A stretch of DNA of 64,000 bases from Asterella californica (taxonomy: Eukaryota > Streptophyta > Marchantiopsida > Marchantiales > Aytoniaceae), in assembly GCA_036924285.1 (NCBI GenBank), contig JAYKYS010000012.1, forward strand, positions 1,860,001 through 1,924,000, written 5' to 3'. Below the pieces are notes generated by a model. That model saw only the letters and a program-made list of their open reading frames with translations, ran no database searches and was not told where the DNA came from. A program made the translations under genes and the position numbers. Shown here piece after piece: positions 45,430-55,782 of this stretch (its first letter is position 1; every line of letters starts with the position of its first letter).

Positions 45430-47890
45430 TCTCAAGGTCTATCTGTTTCGCTCGTGGTTTGTCCAAACAGTCAGAAATTGGACAGAACGTCTATCATCAG
45501 GACTACGGATCCTAGCAAAGTGTGATCCATCGTCCATCATTTTGATCTCCATGCGCAATGTAGTGATGTGAGGTTGACCTAGAATGATAGGATACAAAGC
45601 AGAAGATTGCACAAAAAAGTTTTGATCTACTTCTAAATCATCAATCCTCACCCTCACGTTAGGACAAGCTCCGTACAACTCACCCTTCTGGTTGTTAGCA
45701 GCATGTAGCACCCATCCATGATTCAGCCAGATAGGCCACTGTCCTCTCTCATATATCTCTCGCGACATGATATTGATTTCAGATCCGTGGTCAACTAAAG
45801 CAGCAATAGGTTCAGGCAAACTCCCAAGACGTACCCGTGTAGCAGTTGTAGCACGAGCCCAATGTCTCTTCTTGAAGTCACTGTCAGGAGCTGAGAAAGT
45901 GCTGGTATCAGCAACTAACGCCTCCTGCTGGTATCTCTTGTCCTCGATCTCCTGGAAATGCACCTTCTCAAATTCTACGTCATCCACAGAAGCTCCTATT
46001 ACATCTATCATTTGACTCTCTGCCTGCTCAGATATGACTTACCTCTTTCGTTTGATGACGTCAATAATCAGCTCATGAAACTCTCTCTCTGCAATGCCAA
46101 GAACCTCCCGAAGCGAAAACTCAATCCGTGCATCTAATATCCTCTGCTCCAGAATGCTTTTAAGATCAGTGGAGGTCTCAATATCTGCAGTCAACTCGTA
46201 AGCCGATCCTTTTCTCTTTTCTTGAGCAGTGATTCGTCTATCGGCAGTTGTCGGCTCCTGCTGAGCCTCTCTGTACGTCTTCCATTGGACCTGGTGTAGA
46301 CGGTGGAGCTTGAGAGGTGGATGGGACATCCTCTGGATGAGCTGCTCGTCTTCTAGTGACTCTTCGTCCTTACCCTTCTCTAGTCTCCTCTGGAGTCTCA
46401 GTTTCAAGCTCAGAGGCATCCCGCCGTCTCTTCTCTTCCACAGAAGCATCCTGCCAGTGAACATGCTTATCTACGTCCAAGAAGACTTTAATGGACGTTG
46501 TATCTACGGGATCTTTCCACCCTGTGACTCTACGGATAGTTTTTGCTCTTCTTTTCAATACCTCAGAAGGAACCTCAATACTGCTCCTATCAACAGTCTT
46601 ATCCAGCAAGGTAGGGCTAGAAGAGACTTCAATATGCCCAGCATACACATCAGGATTCATTGATCGTACCGTCAACGTAGTTATTGTTGCAGCTGTAGCG
46701 ACCTGAGGTAGACTCCTCATACCTCCTCGTCCAAACTGCGTGCTCAGTGGCTCTTCAGTAGAAACGAGGTGTTGTCTGCTATTCTGGTAATGAACTACAT
46801 CATCTCGCAGAGCGGCTGTAAGCTCTTGGCAGTCTCCTCGAAGATGATCTGGACTGTCACACCAGATACATTTACGGACAGGAGCACCTCTTGGATGTGC
46901 AGCACTAGGCGTCGACCGTTGCTCTCTGTGCAAACCAACCAGCTCTACCTTCAATTCACGCATCTGTCGGATCAACTCCTCAATTTGATTTTGCTGACCC
47001 TAGTTCTCAACTGCTCTCTAAACAGGTACTCTTTGTGCAGGAACTGACATAACTGACACTGGAGACGCTGCTACCAGAATAACAGGTCTAGGAGCAGGAG
47101 TCGGAGGCTGCTGTACTTGAGGAGCATAAGGTTGAAGGATCACTTCCGCAACCACTCTCCTTCACCTTTGCCTTGTTAGAACAGCCACATCGTCTTCCAC
47201 TCTCTGCCAATCCATAGTAACACCCCCTTCAGCTGATCGATATGCTAACATGAAGCACAATCGATCTGCTGTAGCTTCATCGGTGACTTGCAAGAAGAGC
47301 TCTGTCCTTCTAGCATCCAAGGTTATCCGTTCGAGCGTCGAAAGCTGTGGGTATCTTCAATCAAACTCTCTTAGCAACTCATTCAGTCCTATCCTACGGC
47401 CAGGTTGTTGCTCAATCCAATCCAAAAATGTCCTCCTAGTAACTCTCTCAGAATCCTCTTCAAGAAATTCCTCTCGGAGAGCTCGCTCAAAACTCGCCCA
47501 AACACCAAGTTTTCTCCTCTGTACGTCTCTGACTTGATCTCTCAACTCAAGAATCACATCTAATTCAAAACTACCGATCATTTCCGCATCAGTCACCCTC
47601 GCAAGCTCCATCTCTCCTATGTACTCATCAAGATATCTGGAAATATCTCTCTCTTCAAATCTCTCACACCTATTTACAATCGCCTGCAAAGCTTTTGTAG
47701 ATTTCAACTCACCCTCTCCAATGATCGGATGTTGCTGAACCAAGGCCGCAAGCGTCTTCAGTATCTCAGCGGTATCCAGGCCCCATGCTGCAGTTGCTGC
47801 AGAAGACGTTGGTGCAGCTGAAGGTGCAGCAGTAGATGTCGATGCTCCCGCCGTAGAGGCAGTGGCACCACTTCCGCTCTTGCGATCCAT
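45430..47890 (-). pseudogene. gag-pro: E ORF1: gag-protease, decayed
   Basis: Start MDRKSG at 47890. Capsid-like ALVQQHPIIGEGELKSTKAL and ERDISRYLDEYIGEMELARV to about 47357, where a stop (TGA for a likely Arg CGA) occurs. The Pro-rich linker is broken near 47160 and 47000. Knuckle CIWCDSPDHLRGDC at about 46835-46878 (minus). Frame changes lie at about 46380 and 46035; protease ALVDHGSEINIMS is at about 45765-45800, with ILGQPHI. Same domain order as A and B. Confidence 0.9.
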
Positions 47891-47941
47891 CTCTTCCTTG
47901 TGTGAAAATCTCAATCTCCGTGATTAAACACCCCAAGATGA

Positions 47942-47959
47942 CTCTCAGTGGAAACACCA
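47942..47959 (-). promoter_or_regulatory. E primer binding site
   Basis: Minus strand TGGTGTTTCCACTGAGAG, one base different from A and B. Confidence 0.65.
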
Positions 47960-47965
47960 GATTTA

Positions 47966-49745
47966 TGTCGAGGAGAGTCCTTCTCAGGAAGGGCGAGCCT
48001 TCTGACTGTGATAGATCGCGAGATAGAAGTAGAGTGAATACCAAGACAAGAGCCAAGCTAGTAGTCCACAACGGCTGAAGTCACTCACAGAGACAATATT
48101 CTGATTATAGGTCACTTACTACTTAACAGATCAAGCCTCAGCCATTAAGAGACAGATCCACCTCCGAACACAGCAAATAGAAGAAACCCGAACTCAAGAT
48201 GCTTTATTTCTCTTCCAATGACACTCAATAGTCCTCCACAGACATCAATTTTACAAGAGAACTCTACTCAACAAGACCTCCTTACGCTGATCACCGCAGA
48301 TCACTCCCAAACAGTCAATTTCCACTCAACTAATCTTCTCTCTCTCTTCAGATAGCAGATTACTCCCTAATCTCTACAACTAATGAAGATCTGAAATCCC
48401 AACGCCTTGTATCTCTTCTTGCAACAGCTTCAGCACTGATTCACCTCCAAGCAACCTAATAGATAAATTCAAGCTCCTCTAACTCTTAATCCTCTCTCTG
48501 TGTCAACCTTCCAATTGAAAACCTTCAGAAATTTGATCCCGTGACAATCAAAAGTACTCCGCAGATTATCAAATCGATCTCCCTCAATAAAACTGCCTCC
48601 TGTCCTTTTAGAAGATAATTCTGTCTCCCAACTGTATAATAGATAAAGCTTAAGCTTCTAAACACTTGTCTCCTCCTTTGCATCGATCTCCCAACTCAAT
48701 TCTTTCAGAAATTTGGTCTCCTCAGCATCCAAGCTTTTCCTGCGCGTCCTGATAGCTTCCCTTCTCAGCTAAGCTGCCCTCCTACTGTCCTTATAAGCAC
48801 AACTATTTATCAGCTCCCTAGCTGAGCTGCCCCCTGCTGTCCTTATGCGTAGACAGCCTTACTTGCTAAGCTGGCCCCTTTTTCAATAAAGTTTTCACAG
48901 ATTCCTTTGCTAAGCCGACTCCTTGATTACTTGGCCTGATTTAACAAAAGTTTCCCGTGCTCTTGATGCCACCTTGATTATACCACAGGCCATCCAGTGT
49001 AAGCCGAAGCCCCTACACTTATGGGGCTACCCCAAAGGACTTACAGCCCCTCCATATGCGTACCAGATATCTCTCATGGTATATCCATGGTGGCATGCGG
49101 AGGCTTAGGCTAGGAAGCCCATGATTAAGAGAGATACCGGTCTCCCGCCTCTAGATATGCAGGACATGGCTGCATATCCAACATAGACTCCCTTCCAGGA
49201 GGCCAACATGCCGGAACCAAAGGCTAGGGGGAATTGATCCTGAGATCACTTTCCTCCTAGGCAGGCGCCCTATCACTTGGATGGCCTCTGTTTCCGTTGT
49301 AAAAGCAAACACAGTCTGTACATAAGCCTATTACTGAAGAAATTTTTCTGTAAAGTCTTTACTAGCTTTTCCTACACTAATTTCTCTATACAACTCCATT
49401 TTTAGTGAATAAAGAGTCAAAACTATAGTACTCATGAACACCTACACACTCACGCCGTCAGATCATAAGTCTGAGTCACGAGCTGGAATCGACGGATTTC
49501 TTCCTAGCTTTTCTTAGTCTAAAACTTGTACTAACTATCACTTAGAACACTTTTTGTCAAATCCGGAAGTGCGAAGTCACTCTCCTCGACGAGCTCTACA
49601 TTCTAGAAACTTTCGTCCCTTTCAGGGTGATATTTCAACCCAAGCTAGGGAGCAGCTTGCCAAGCATAGCCCCAGCTTAGCTCTTGCTCAGCTTGATAAG
49701 CTAGGGCACAACTTCCTAAACAAACGCTGGTTGAGTGTCTTCTGA
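47966..49745 (-). repeat. E 5' LTR, lacking its outer ~42 bases
   Basis: Aligns with 39721-41758. At its right end the shared sequence stops in GAGTGTCTTCTGA and D sequence begins, while the other LTR runs on to its terminal CTACGACA. It is also shorter inside by about 200 bases. Confidence 0.88.
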
Positions 49746-50225
49746 CACGAAGCAGGTAAACAAGCATCGGCGGCAAATGAAGTTCCAAGTGGACGAAGAG
49801 GTATGTTTAAGTGCGAAGAACTTCATCCTTCCGGAGGAGATATCGGTGAAGTTTTCATCGAAGTTTGCGAGACTTTTTGTCATTGTCAAGAATCCGCACG
49901 AAGATGTCTATATCTTAGATCTCTCTCGTGAGTGGCAGTTGCATCCGACTTTTCATATTTCTTTATTAAAGAAATACTTCAAGGATGATTTGCGACTGGA
50001 ACGCAATCAACTTCTCAGGCCTCAACCTGATGTCGTGCAAGGCGAAGCAGAATACGAGGTAGAGACCATTTTACGATCACGGCACAAATCTAACCGAATG
50101 GAGTACTTGGTCAAATGGCGTGGCTATCATTTGAAGGAAGCAACTTGGGTGCCGAAGAAAGAGCTAACACATGCAAGCGAAGTAGTGGACCTCTTCAAAC
50201 GAAGACAAGGACAACAAGAGCGTTA
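49746..50225 (+). pseudogene. int: Element D integrase C terminus with chromodomain
   Basis: Open from the junction to TAG at 50224-50226. It begins in the integrase C-terminal domain (KHRRQMKFQVDEEVCLSAKN), continues SSKFARLFVIVKNPHEDVYILDL and LHPTFHISLLKKYFKDD, and ends in a chromodomain: EYEVETILRSR, YLVKWRGYH, ATWVPKKEL, VVDLFKRRQ. The aromatic positions (Y, W, W) of a methyl-lysine cage are kept. In chromoviruses this domain steers integration to chromatin. The catalytic core is missing, lost in the deletion at the E junction. Confidence 0.92.
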
Positions 50226-50950
50226 GCAAGATGAGGACATCTCTTTCCAAGCGAGGAGTGAAGGAACGACGAATCATACGAGTAGTAACTTGAGACAACT
50301 TGGGCCGATGGACTTTGTAGCTTTGTCTTGTATTTTGTGGAAATAAAGATTTGTTTTTTGAAATTTGTCTAAGTGTATTGGTAGTGCATGGCTATGACTA
50401 GTTCTGATCAGATGCCTAGGATGTTGTCAAGAGGAGGAACGAAGCACACTCAAAGAAAGCGAGCTGGTTTGGATAAGCATCTAAATCAAGACTAAGTCTT
50501 GATGTCAAGACTTAGGTTTGCCGTAGCGTTGAGCAAAGCAAGTATGAACTTTCATACTTGTCTTGGGGCTTGCTTTGCGATTTCCTAACTGCAAAGTAAA
50601 CTTAGTCGCGCGTCTAAGTCAAATCAGATAGCGACCAAAAAGTGAGTTTCGGAGGACCTCGTAAGTAGGTGTGAATACTTATAGTTAGCAAGTTAGAGTC
50701 TTAAGTAGAATGTTTAGAAATTGTCAACTAGTTTTGTTTAGGGCGGGCCAAAAAGATAAGGTTTTTCCTGAGACTAGTTGGAATTTTCTAAGTGTTCTAG
50801 CGACAACTTAAGACTCAAGCCAAGAAGGGAATTGCGGGTTAGCTACCAAAATGCAATTCTGGTGCCAAGGGGTTGGCTACCCATTTTGAACTTAGCGTTA
50901 ACTTAAAGATCATTGTTGAGGAGGGCATCAACCTCCAAAATGAGGGTGAG
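50226..50950 (+). other. Element D 3' untranslated region
   Basis: No coding. Contains AATAAA at about 50342 with a following T-rich stretch, and ends in the purine-rich GGGTGAG before the LTR. Confidence 0.6.
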
Positions 50951-51162
50951 TGTCACGTCCTTCAATCTCAAGATCGGGCGCAGACTCGAACAAGAGAACC
51001 CTAGCGGACTTGCGTTAGGTTGTGAACGCTACGAGTAGGACTTAACGGCTTGACCAAGAAGTCGGGATCAGATGAACCCTAAGTGGTTACCTGAACCAAG
51101 GTTGGAGCATTGGGTTAGGACCTAAGGGTCCATCCCAAGACAACCCCAGACGAACGCTGACC
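50951..51162 (+). repeat. D 3' LTR, first part
   Basis: Starts TGTCACGTCC after a purine run; matches 9487-9700. Interrupted by H at 51163; its remainder was not found downstream. Confidence 0.85.
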
Positions 51163-52050
51163 TGTAACGACTTATGTTACACATAGGAAGTTTGTCTATT
51201 AGTAAGTTATTTAGTTATAGTTAAGTGTGGAGAATGTTTATTTGCTGCCCAAGTACTTTAAGGAGATATCAAGTTAGTCGTGACTAGCTAACATTAGTTA
51301 TGGTTAAACTTAGCTGTACTTTTGGACAGAAATCAAATATTTGTTAAAGAGTGAGCACTACTATCTTGTCATCTTGTCTAAAAGGTAGAAAGGAGGTGGA
51401 AAATATCCCTTATCTCCTTTTTGACTTGATATTAGTGGTTGGATTAAAGTTGTGGGCATTAAAAACAAGAAAAGATTCTACATGTTTTCTTTTTAGTGGG
51501 TCCTAGTGTAGAGGGGGGTGGAAATTCGAGATTCCTTAAGAATATTCCAGAATCCTTCTAGAAGTTGTTGACTTTGAAGGAATAAGCCCATGTGAAAAGG
51601 TAAGAAGCCCATGTGATTAATGCTTTTATCTTAAGTAATATCTTAGTAAAACCCGGTAAAAATAGTTATGGTTGAGTTACCGGAGGGTACCAAAGTAAAA
51701 ACCTAGAATGTATAAATAGAGGAGTAGAGAAGAGCTCCTCATCCTTGTTTTCACATCGTCGTAATGATAGAGAGTGTGTGATATTTTAGCATGTGAGAAC
51801 TTGAGAGACGTTGTTAGAATGGAGGAATTTAGTTGATGAGTTTATGGAGAATTTTAGTTGGTGAGTTTATGGGTGTATGAATGAGTGAACTTAGCATTTT
51901 TCTCTTCAAGTTCATGGTGTGCTTCCATCAAAGCCATCAGAGGCTATTCCTGAGTGAGACCGATCTGACATGTTACAGATTCATGGATGACGATCGTGGA
52001 CGTTGAGAGATCGAGGGGTAGTTGATCGATAGGACCGCGAAGGGTTTACA
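51163..52050 (+). repeat. H 5' LTR (888 bp)
   Basis: TGTAACGACTTATGTTACAC to GAAGGGTTTACA; end-to-end match to the solo LTR 10635-11547. Confidence 0.9.
51711..51718 (+). promoter_or_regulatory. TATA box of H LTR
   Basis: TATAAATA followed by GAGGAGTAGAGAAGAGCTCC, conserved with 11192-11199. Confidence 0.65.
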
Positions 52051-52054
52051 TTTT

Positions 52055-52072
52055 TGGTTCCGTTGCCGGGAC
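52055..52072 (+). promoter_or_regulatory. H primer binding site (tRNA-Glu type)
   Basis: TGGTTCCGTTGCCGGGAC, four bases after the LTR, complementary over 18 bases to the 3' end of plant tRNA-Glu as I know it. Confidence 0.78.
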
Positions 52073-52154
52073 CTCACTTGAAGAGATCGTTGAAAGATGT
52101 TTAGAGTTCAGTTCTATATTCGACAAAAAGGGATCAAGAGAGAGAGCTAACAAG

Positions 52155-53504
52155 ATGTTAGCAACGCTAGAACCTTTCGTGTATCCCGTAGTGATCTATA
52201 ACGCGTTCGAGGTCATTCTTTACAACTCTTCTCATGCACCGGTGGAGCTTTTAGCTCAAGAAAGTAAAAGAACTCGATTTTCGGATGAACCGGTTTTCAT
52301 GGAGGAGTCAGCAAGTAAAAGTACTCGTTCGAGTAATATTTCGAGTGCACCAAGGGAGCCAATAAGGAAGTTGGGGATGGCAGATTTCACCATTTTATCT
52401 TCCCAAACGGGATATGATGTGGTTGAAGATGTGGGTGCTCAGACAGCCAACATCACTGTTGGACAACTGATCGCACTTAACCCTAGTTTACGAAGAGAAC
52501 TCAGAGGAGGACTGAGTTCTAAGAGAAGCAAGAAGAAGAAACCCAAGAGCAAGACCTCAAAGTCTGTGGGAGTTGGTGTGGTGGATGTGCATGCTTCAGA
52601 GGTATGCACTAGGGCTTCAAAGATTGAAGTCCGGTTGAATGATCACTACGTCTCTGACGTATTGGTGGATGGAGGGTCGGCTGTAAACGCCATATCAGAG
52701 AGGTTGATGAAGAAGTTGGGGATGGAACCAACTCCCCCGGCTAGCATTGTCGTGGGGATGGCTAACAAGCAACGGGTAAGACCTCTTGGTGTGTTAGAGA
52801 AGGTGGTTGTGTCTGTGATGGGAGTTCAAACATTGATGTCCTTTCAAGTGTTGAAGGACTCTAGTTATGATTTGCTCTTGGGTAGGCCTTGGTTGAGAGC
52901 TGTGCGCACCACTGATAGGTGACACAAAGGATACTTACGGATTGGGCCTAGAGATCATAGAGTGATAGTATCTCTTTCGGATGTTGGAGTTGTGACTTCT
53001 GACTCTGATAGACCCACTAGTGACTACTGGGAATCTGATACGGAGGATGATCAGAGTGTCTCAGAAGTAGATATCGGAGATTCTTACGATCAAGAATCCT
53101 CGTCTGAGGATGAAGGATTTGATCGAGATGAATCATTACATCAGCTTAGTGCTATTGACTTGTTATCTCGACCAGTAGTGGAGAAAGATCCTGACAAAGA
53201 AGAGTTGAGTGACGCAGAGATTGTGAGAAGACTCTCTATCCTGAAGTTTGATATCAATGTCACTCAAGAGGAGAAAAGTAGATTCCTAGATATATTTCAA
53301 AAATATATCCATGTGTTTGCTTTCAGCTACAAGGATTTGAAGGAGGTGACTCTCGACACTCATCGAATCGAATTGGAGGAGAACGCAAGACCAGTTCGAC
53401 AAAAGCAGAGAATGGTCAATCCTACAACAACAATGATGTTCAAGGAGGAGATAGACAAGTTGAAGGAGGCGAGTTTCATCTATGAGGTGGAGAACTCAGA
53501 ATGA
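52155..53504 (+). pseudogene. pro: H leader-protease fusion and linker
   Basis: LEPFVYPVVIYNAFEVILYN comes from the leader; it then joins SHAPVELLAQESKRTRFS, which in I lies after the nucleocapsid. Next GYDVVEDVGAQ, a basic stretch, protease VLVDGGSAVNAIS (about 52665) and LLLGRPWLRA, with TGA at 52920-52922 where H2 has TGG. An acidic linker and KDLKEVTLDTHRIELEENA follow. TGA 53502-53504 again replaces the Trp of SEWVSP. It lacks gag, so would need gag from another copy. Confidence 0.9.
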
Positions 53505-54560
53505 GTTTCACTCATTGTGATTGTCAAGAAGAAGAATAGTAAGCTGCGAGTGTGCATAAACTATAAGAAGTTGTATGCAGTTACCAAGAAGGATTATTAT
53601 CCTCTACCATTTATAGATGAGATTTTAGAGGAAGTTGCTGGTCATGAGTGGTACAGCTTAGGTGATGGTTATAGTGAGTATAACCGGATCAAGATAGCAC
53701 AGGAGTACCAGCAGTTGACTACTTTCACTACTCCTTGGAGAACATTTGCATTTCGAGTGATGTCATTCGGACTGTGTAATGCTCCGGTCACGTTTCAGAG
53801 GTTCATGAACAAGGTGTTTGAACCATTCATAGGGAAGTTTGTTCGTGATTTCAGTGACGATTTCTGTGTGTACGGAAGAAAAAAAGACCACTTAGATCAT
53901 GTGATCAAAGTTTTGCAACGGTTGGAGCAAGCCAACGCTTCTCTAAATCCAGAGAAGTGCATCTTTGGCTGCGAAGAAGGTCTGCTGTTAGGGCACATCA
54001 TTTCCAAGAATGAGATTGCGGTACATCCTGTGAAGGTGAAGAAGATTGTGGATCTTTCATTTCCGATCAACTTGACAAAGTTGAGGCAGTTTCTTAGCAT
54101 GGTTGGATATTATCGTAGGTTTGTCTTTTCCTTCTCAAACAAAGCAATAGCTTTGACTATGTACATGAAGAAGGGAGTGGATTTTGACTTGATAGTGCAT
54201 GATCATAAGGCAAAGGAAGCATTTGAGGAGCTGAAAAAGACATTGGTGACAGTTCCTATACTTGCTAAACCTGAGTGGAGTAAAGCATTTATTCTGTATA
54301 CGGATGCCTCCAATGTAGCAACCGGATGTCAGTTAGATGGAGATGGTCATGATCATCCTATAGCTTTTGCTAGTAGGTAGATGGTTCCAGCAGAGAAGAA
54401 TTACTCCGTGACTGAACGAGAAGGATTAGCGGAGATCTTTGGATTGAAGAAATTTCAACACTACTTGCTAGGAGAGAAATTTTCCATAGTCACAGATCAC
54501 AAGGCTTTAAAGTATATCTTTAATAAGCCCCCATGCCGAAGGTCGTATTGCTCGTTGAAA
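53505..54560 (+). pseudogene. pol: H reverse transcriptase-RNase H
   Basis: IVKKKNSKLRVCINYKKL, KKDYYPLPFIDEILEE, and the catalytic motif read as FSDD (53850-53861) where relatives have FIDD. Thumb YYRRFVFSFSNKAIAL, RNase H YTDASNVATGC (about 54299), TAG at 54378-54380 in place of Gln, then TEREGLAEIFGLKKFQHYL and a TGA at 54556-54558 where H2 has TGG. Confidence 0.9.
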
Positions 54561-55782
54561 GATCTTTCTAATAGAATACGATTATGTGATCGAAGATAAA
54601 TCAGGGAAAAAGCATGCGAATGCTGATCTTTTGTCGAGGGCTTATGATGATGAGGGAGAAGAACCGTTTGATGATTCATTTCCAGACGAGCATCTAATGG
54701 CCATCACAAGCATTGAAGAGATACCGAACGAGTACAATGAAATCTGGGATTTCCTTGCAGATGGCTCTTTTCCAGAAGATATGCATACTCGAGAACGTAA
54801 CGCGTTGATCAAGAGATGCAAACCTTACACCATGGTGGAGGGAATTTTGTTTCATCAAGGAGCAGATGGGTTACTAAGGAGAGCAGTTGGTCAGAAGGAG
54901 GCGTTCAAGCTAATGCACGAGTTTCACGACGGAACTGTTTGCGGAGGTCACTTTGCCGGTAAGATAACAACCTTCAAGATTTTGGATGCGGGTTATCATT
55001 GGAGAGGGATTTTCAAAGAGTGTCTAGACTATTGCAAAACTTGCGACGTATGTCAAGCATTTGCTCTCAAGTCTACTAGAACACCTCCGTTAAGATCAAT
55101 TCTCGTGTTAAGACCATTTGAGAAGTGGAGTATTGACTTTGTAGGTCCTCTTAATAAGACACCTCGAGGCGATAGATACATTGTAGTCGCCAATGACTAT
55201 TGTACCAGGCTAGACCTTTGAGAGAGACCAATGAAACAGAAGTCGGTAGATTCCTATGAGAGAGGATCATCACAAGATTTGGATGTCCGTTAGAGTTGGT
55301 CTCAGATAGAGGAGGAGAGTTTGTAGGGAGCATGACTATTGCTATGCTACAACACTTTTCTATCAAGCCACGAGAAACGACCTCATACAAACCAAATGCT
55401 AATGGTCTTGCGGAGAAAACCAATCTTACACTTTGTATGATGCTCGTCAAAGATGCTGGTGTTGAAATTGCGAAACATACTTGAGATAAGAGACTACATG
55501 TCATCTTATGGGAGTATCGAACGACAACAAGGACTTCTACTGGGTACTTCCCATTTCGATTGGTTTATGGAGTGGAGTCGAAGTTGCCGATCCAATTCGA
55601 ATTTGATACTTTTCAAACTATTCAACGAAAGTTGAATAGGTCGAGGGGAGAAGACGTGGTCAGATCAAGAAGAGAGCAACTCATGGAGTTGGAAGAGACC
55701 CGAGCGGTAGCAATGATCCGGATGGAACGAGCTCAGGTGTATCAAAAGAAGAGTTACGACAAACGATTGGGCAAGAGGGAGC
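54561..55782 (+). pseudogene. int: H integrase, 3'-truncated
   Basis: Linker KKHANADLLSRAYDDEGEE, complete HHCC domain (HEFHDGTVCGGH... CKTCDVCQ, about 54913-55055), core with SIDFVGPL, frameshift near 55208, SDRGGEFVG and NGLAEKTN. TGA at 55482-55484 stands where H2 has TGG. The C-terminal piece ends KRLGKRE at 55782. Confidence 0.9.

Larger units (their letters stand above)
39721..49745 (-). mobile_element. Element E: nearly full-length minus-strand Ty3/gypsy element
   Basis: Read right to left: 5' LTR 49745-47966 (its first ~42 bases lost), primer site, gag-protease, pol, polypurine tract, 3' LTR 41758-39721. The left flank is acgg (39717-39720). At the right the LTR start is missing and D continues only from the integrase C terminus, so one deletion removed both. 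Same family as F and the solo LTR at 60061; coding is a sister of A/B. Confidence 0.92.
9487..51162 (+). mobile_element. Element D: old chromovirus-like Ty3/gypsy element split by four first-level insertions
   Basis: D pieces in order on the plus strand: 5' LTR start 9487-9759; LTR/leader remainder 19364-19899; gag 19900-20884; protease-RT 38389-39720; integrase C terminus with chromodomain 49746-50225; 3' untranslated part 50226-50950; 3' LTR start 50951-51162. The two LTR starts share TGTCACG and about 200 aligned bases. Insertions I, C, E and H separate the pieces. RNase H and the integrase zinc and core domains are missing at the E junction, so a deletion occurred there. Confidence 0.85.
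51163..55782 (+). mobile_element. Element H: gag-deleted Ty3/gypsy element, 3'-truncated
   Basis: 5' LTR 51163-52050, primer site, then a short leader fused directly to the protease region, RT, RNase H and integrase. Compared with I, about 2.1 kb holding the upstream ORF and gag is missing. The integrase ends at 55782 in KRLGKRE and unrelated sequence follows, so no 3' LTR. Confidence 0.9.

Noticed and set aside
52055..52072. Primer site as tRNA-Asp (Athila type)
   Set aside because: The bases after TGG (TTCC) and the GGGAC end fit tRNA-Glu better than tRNA-Asp (CGCC, GGGGA).
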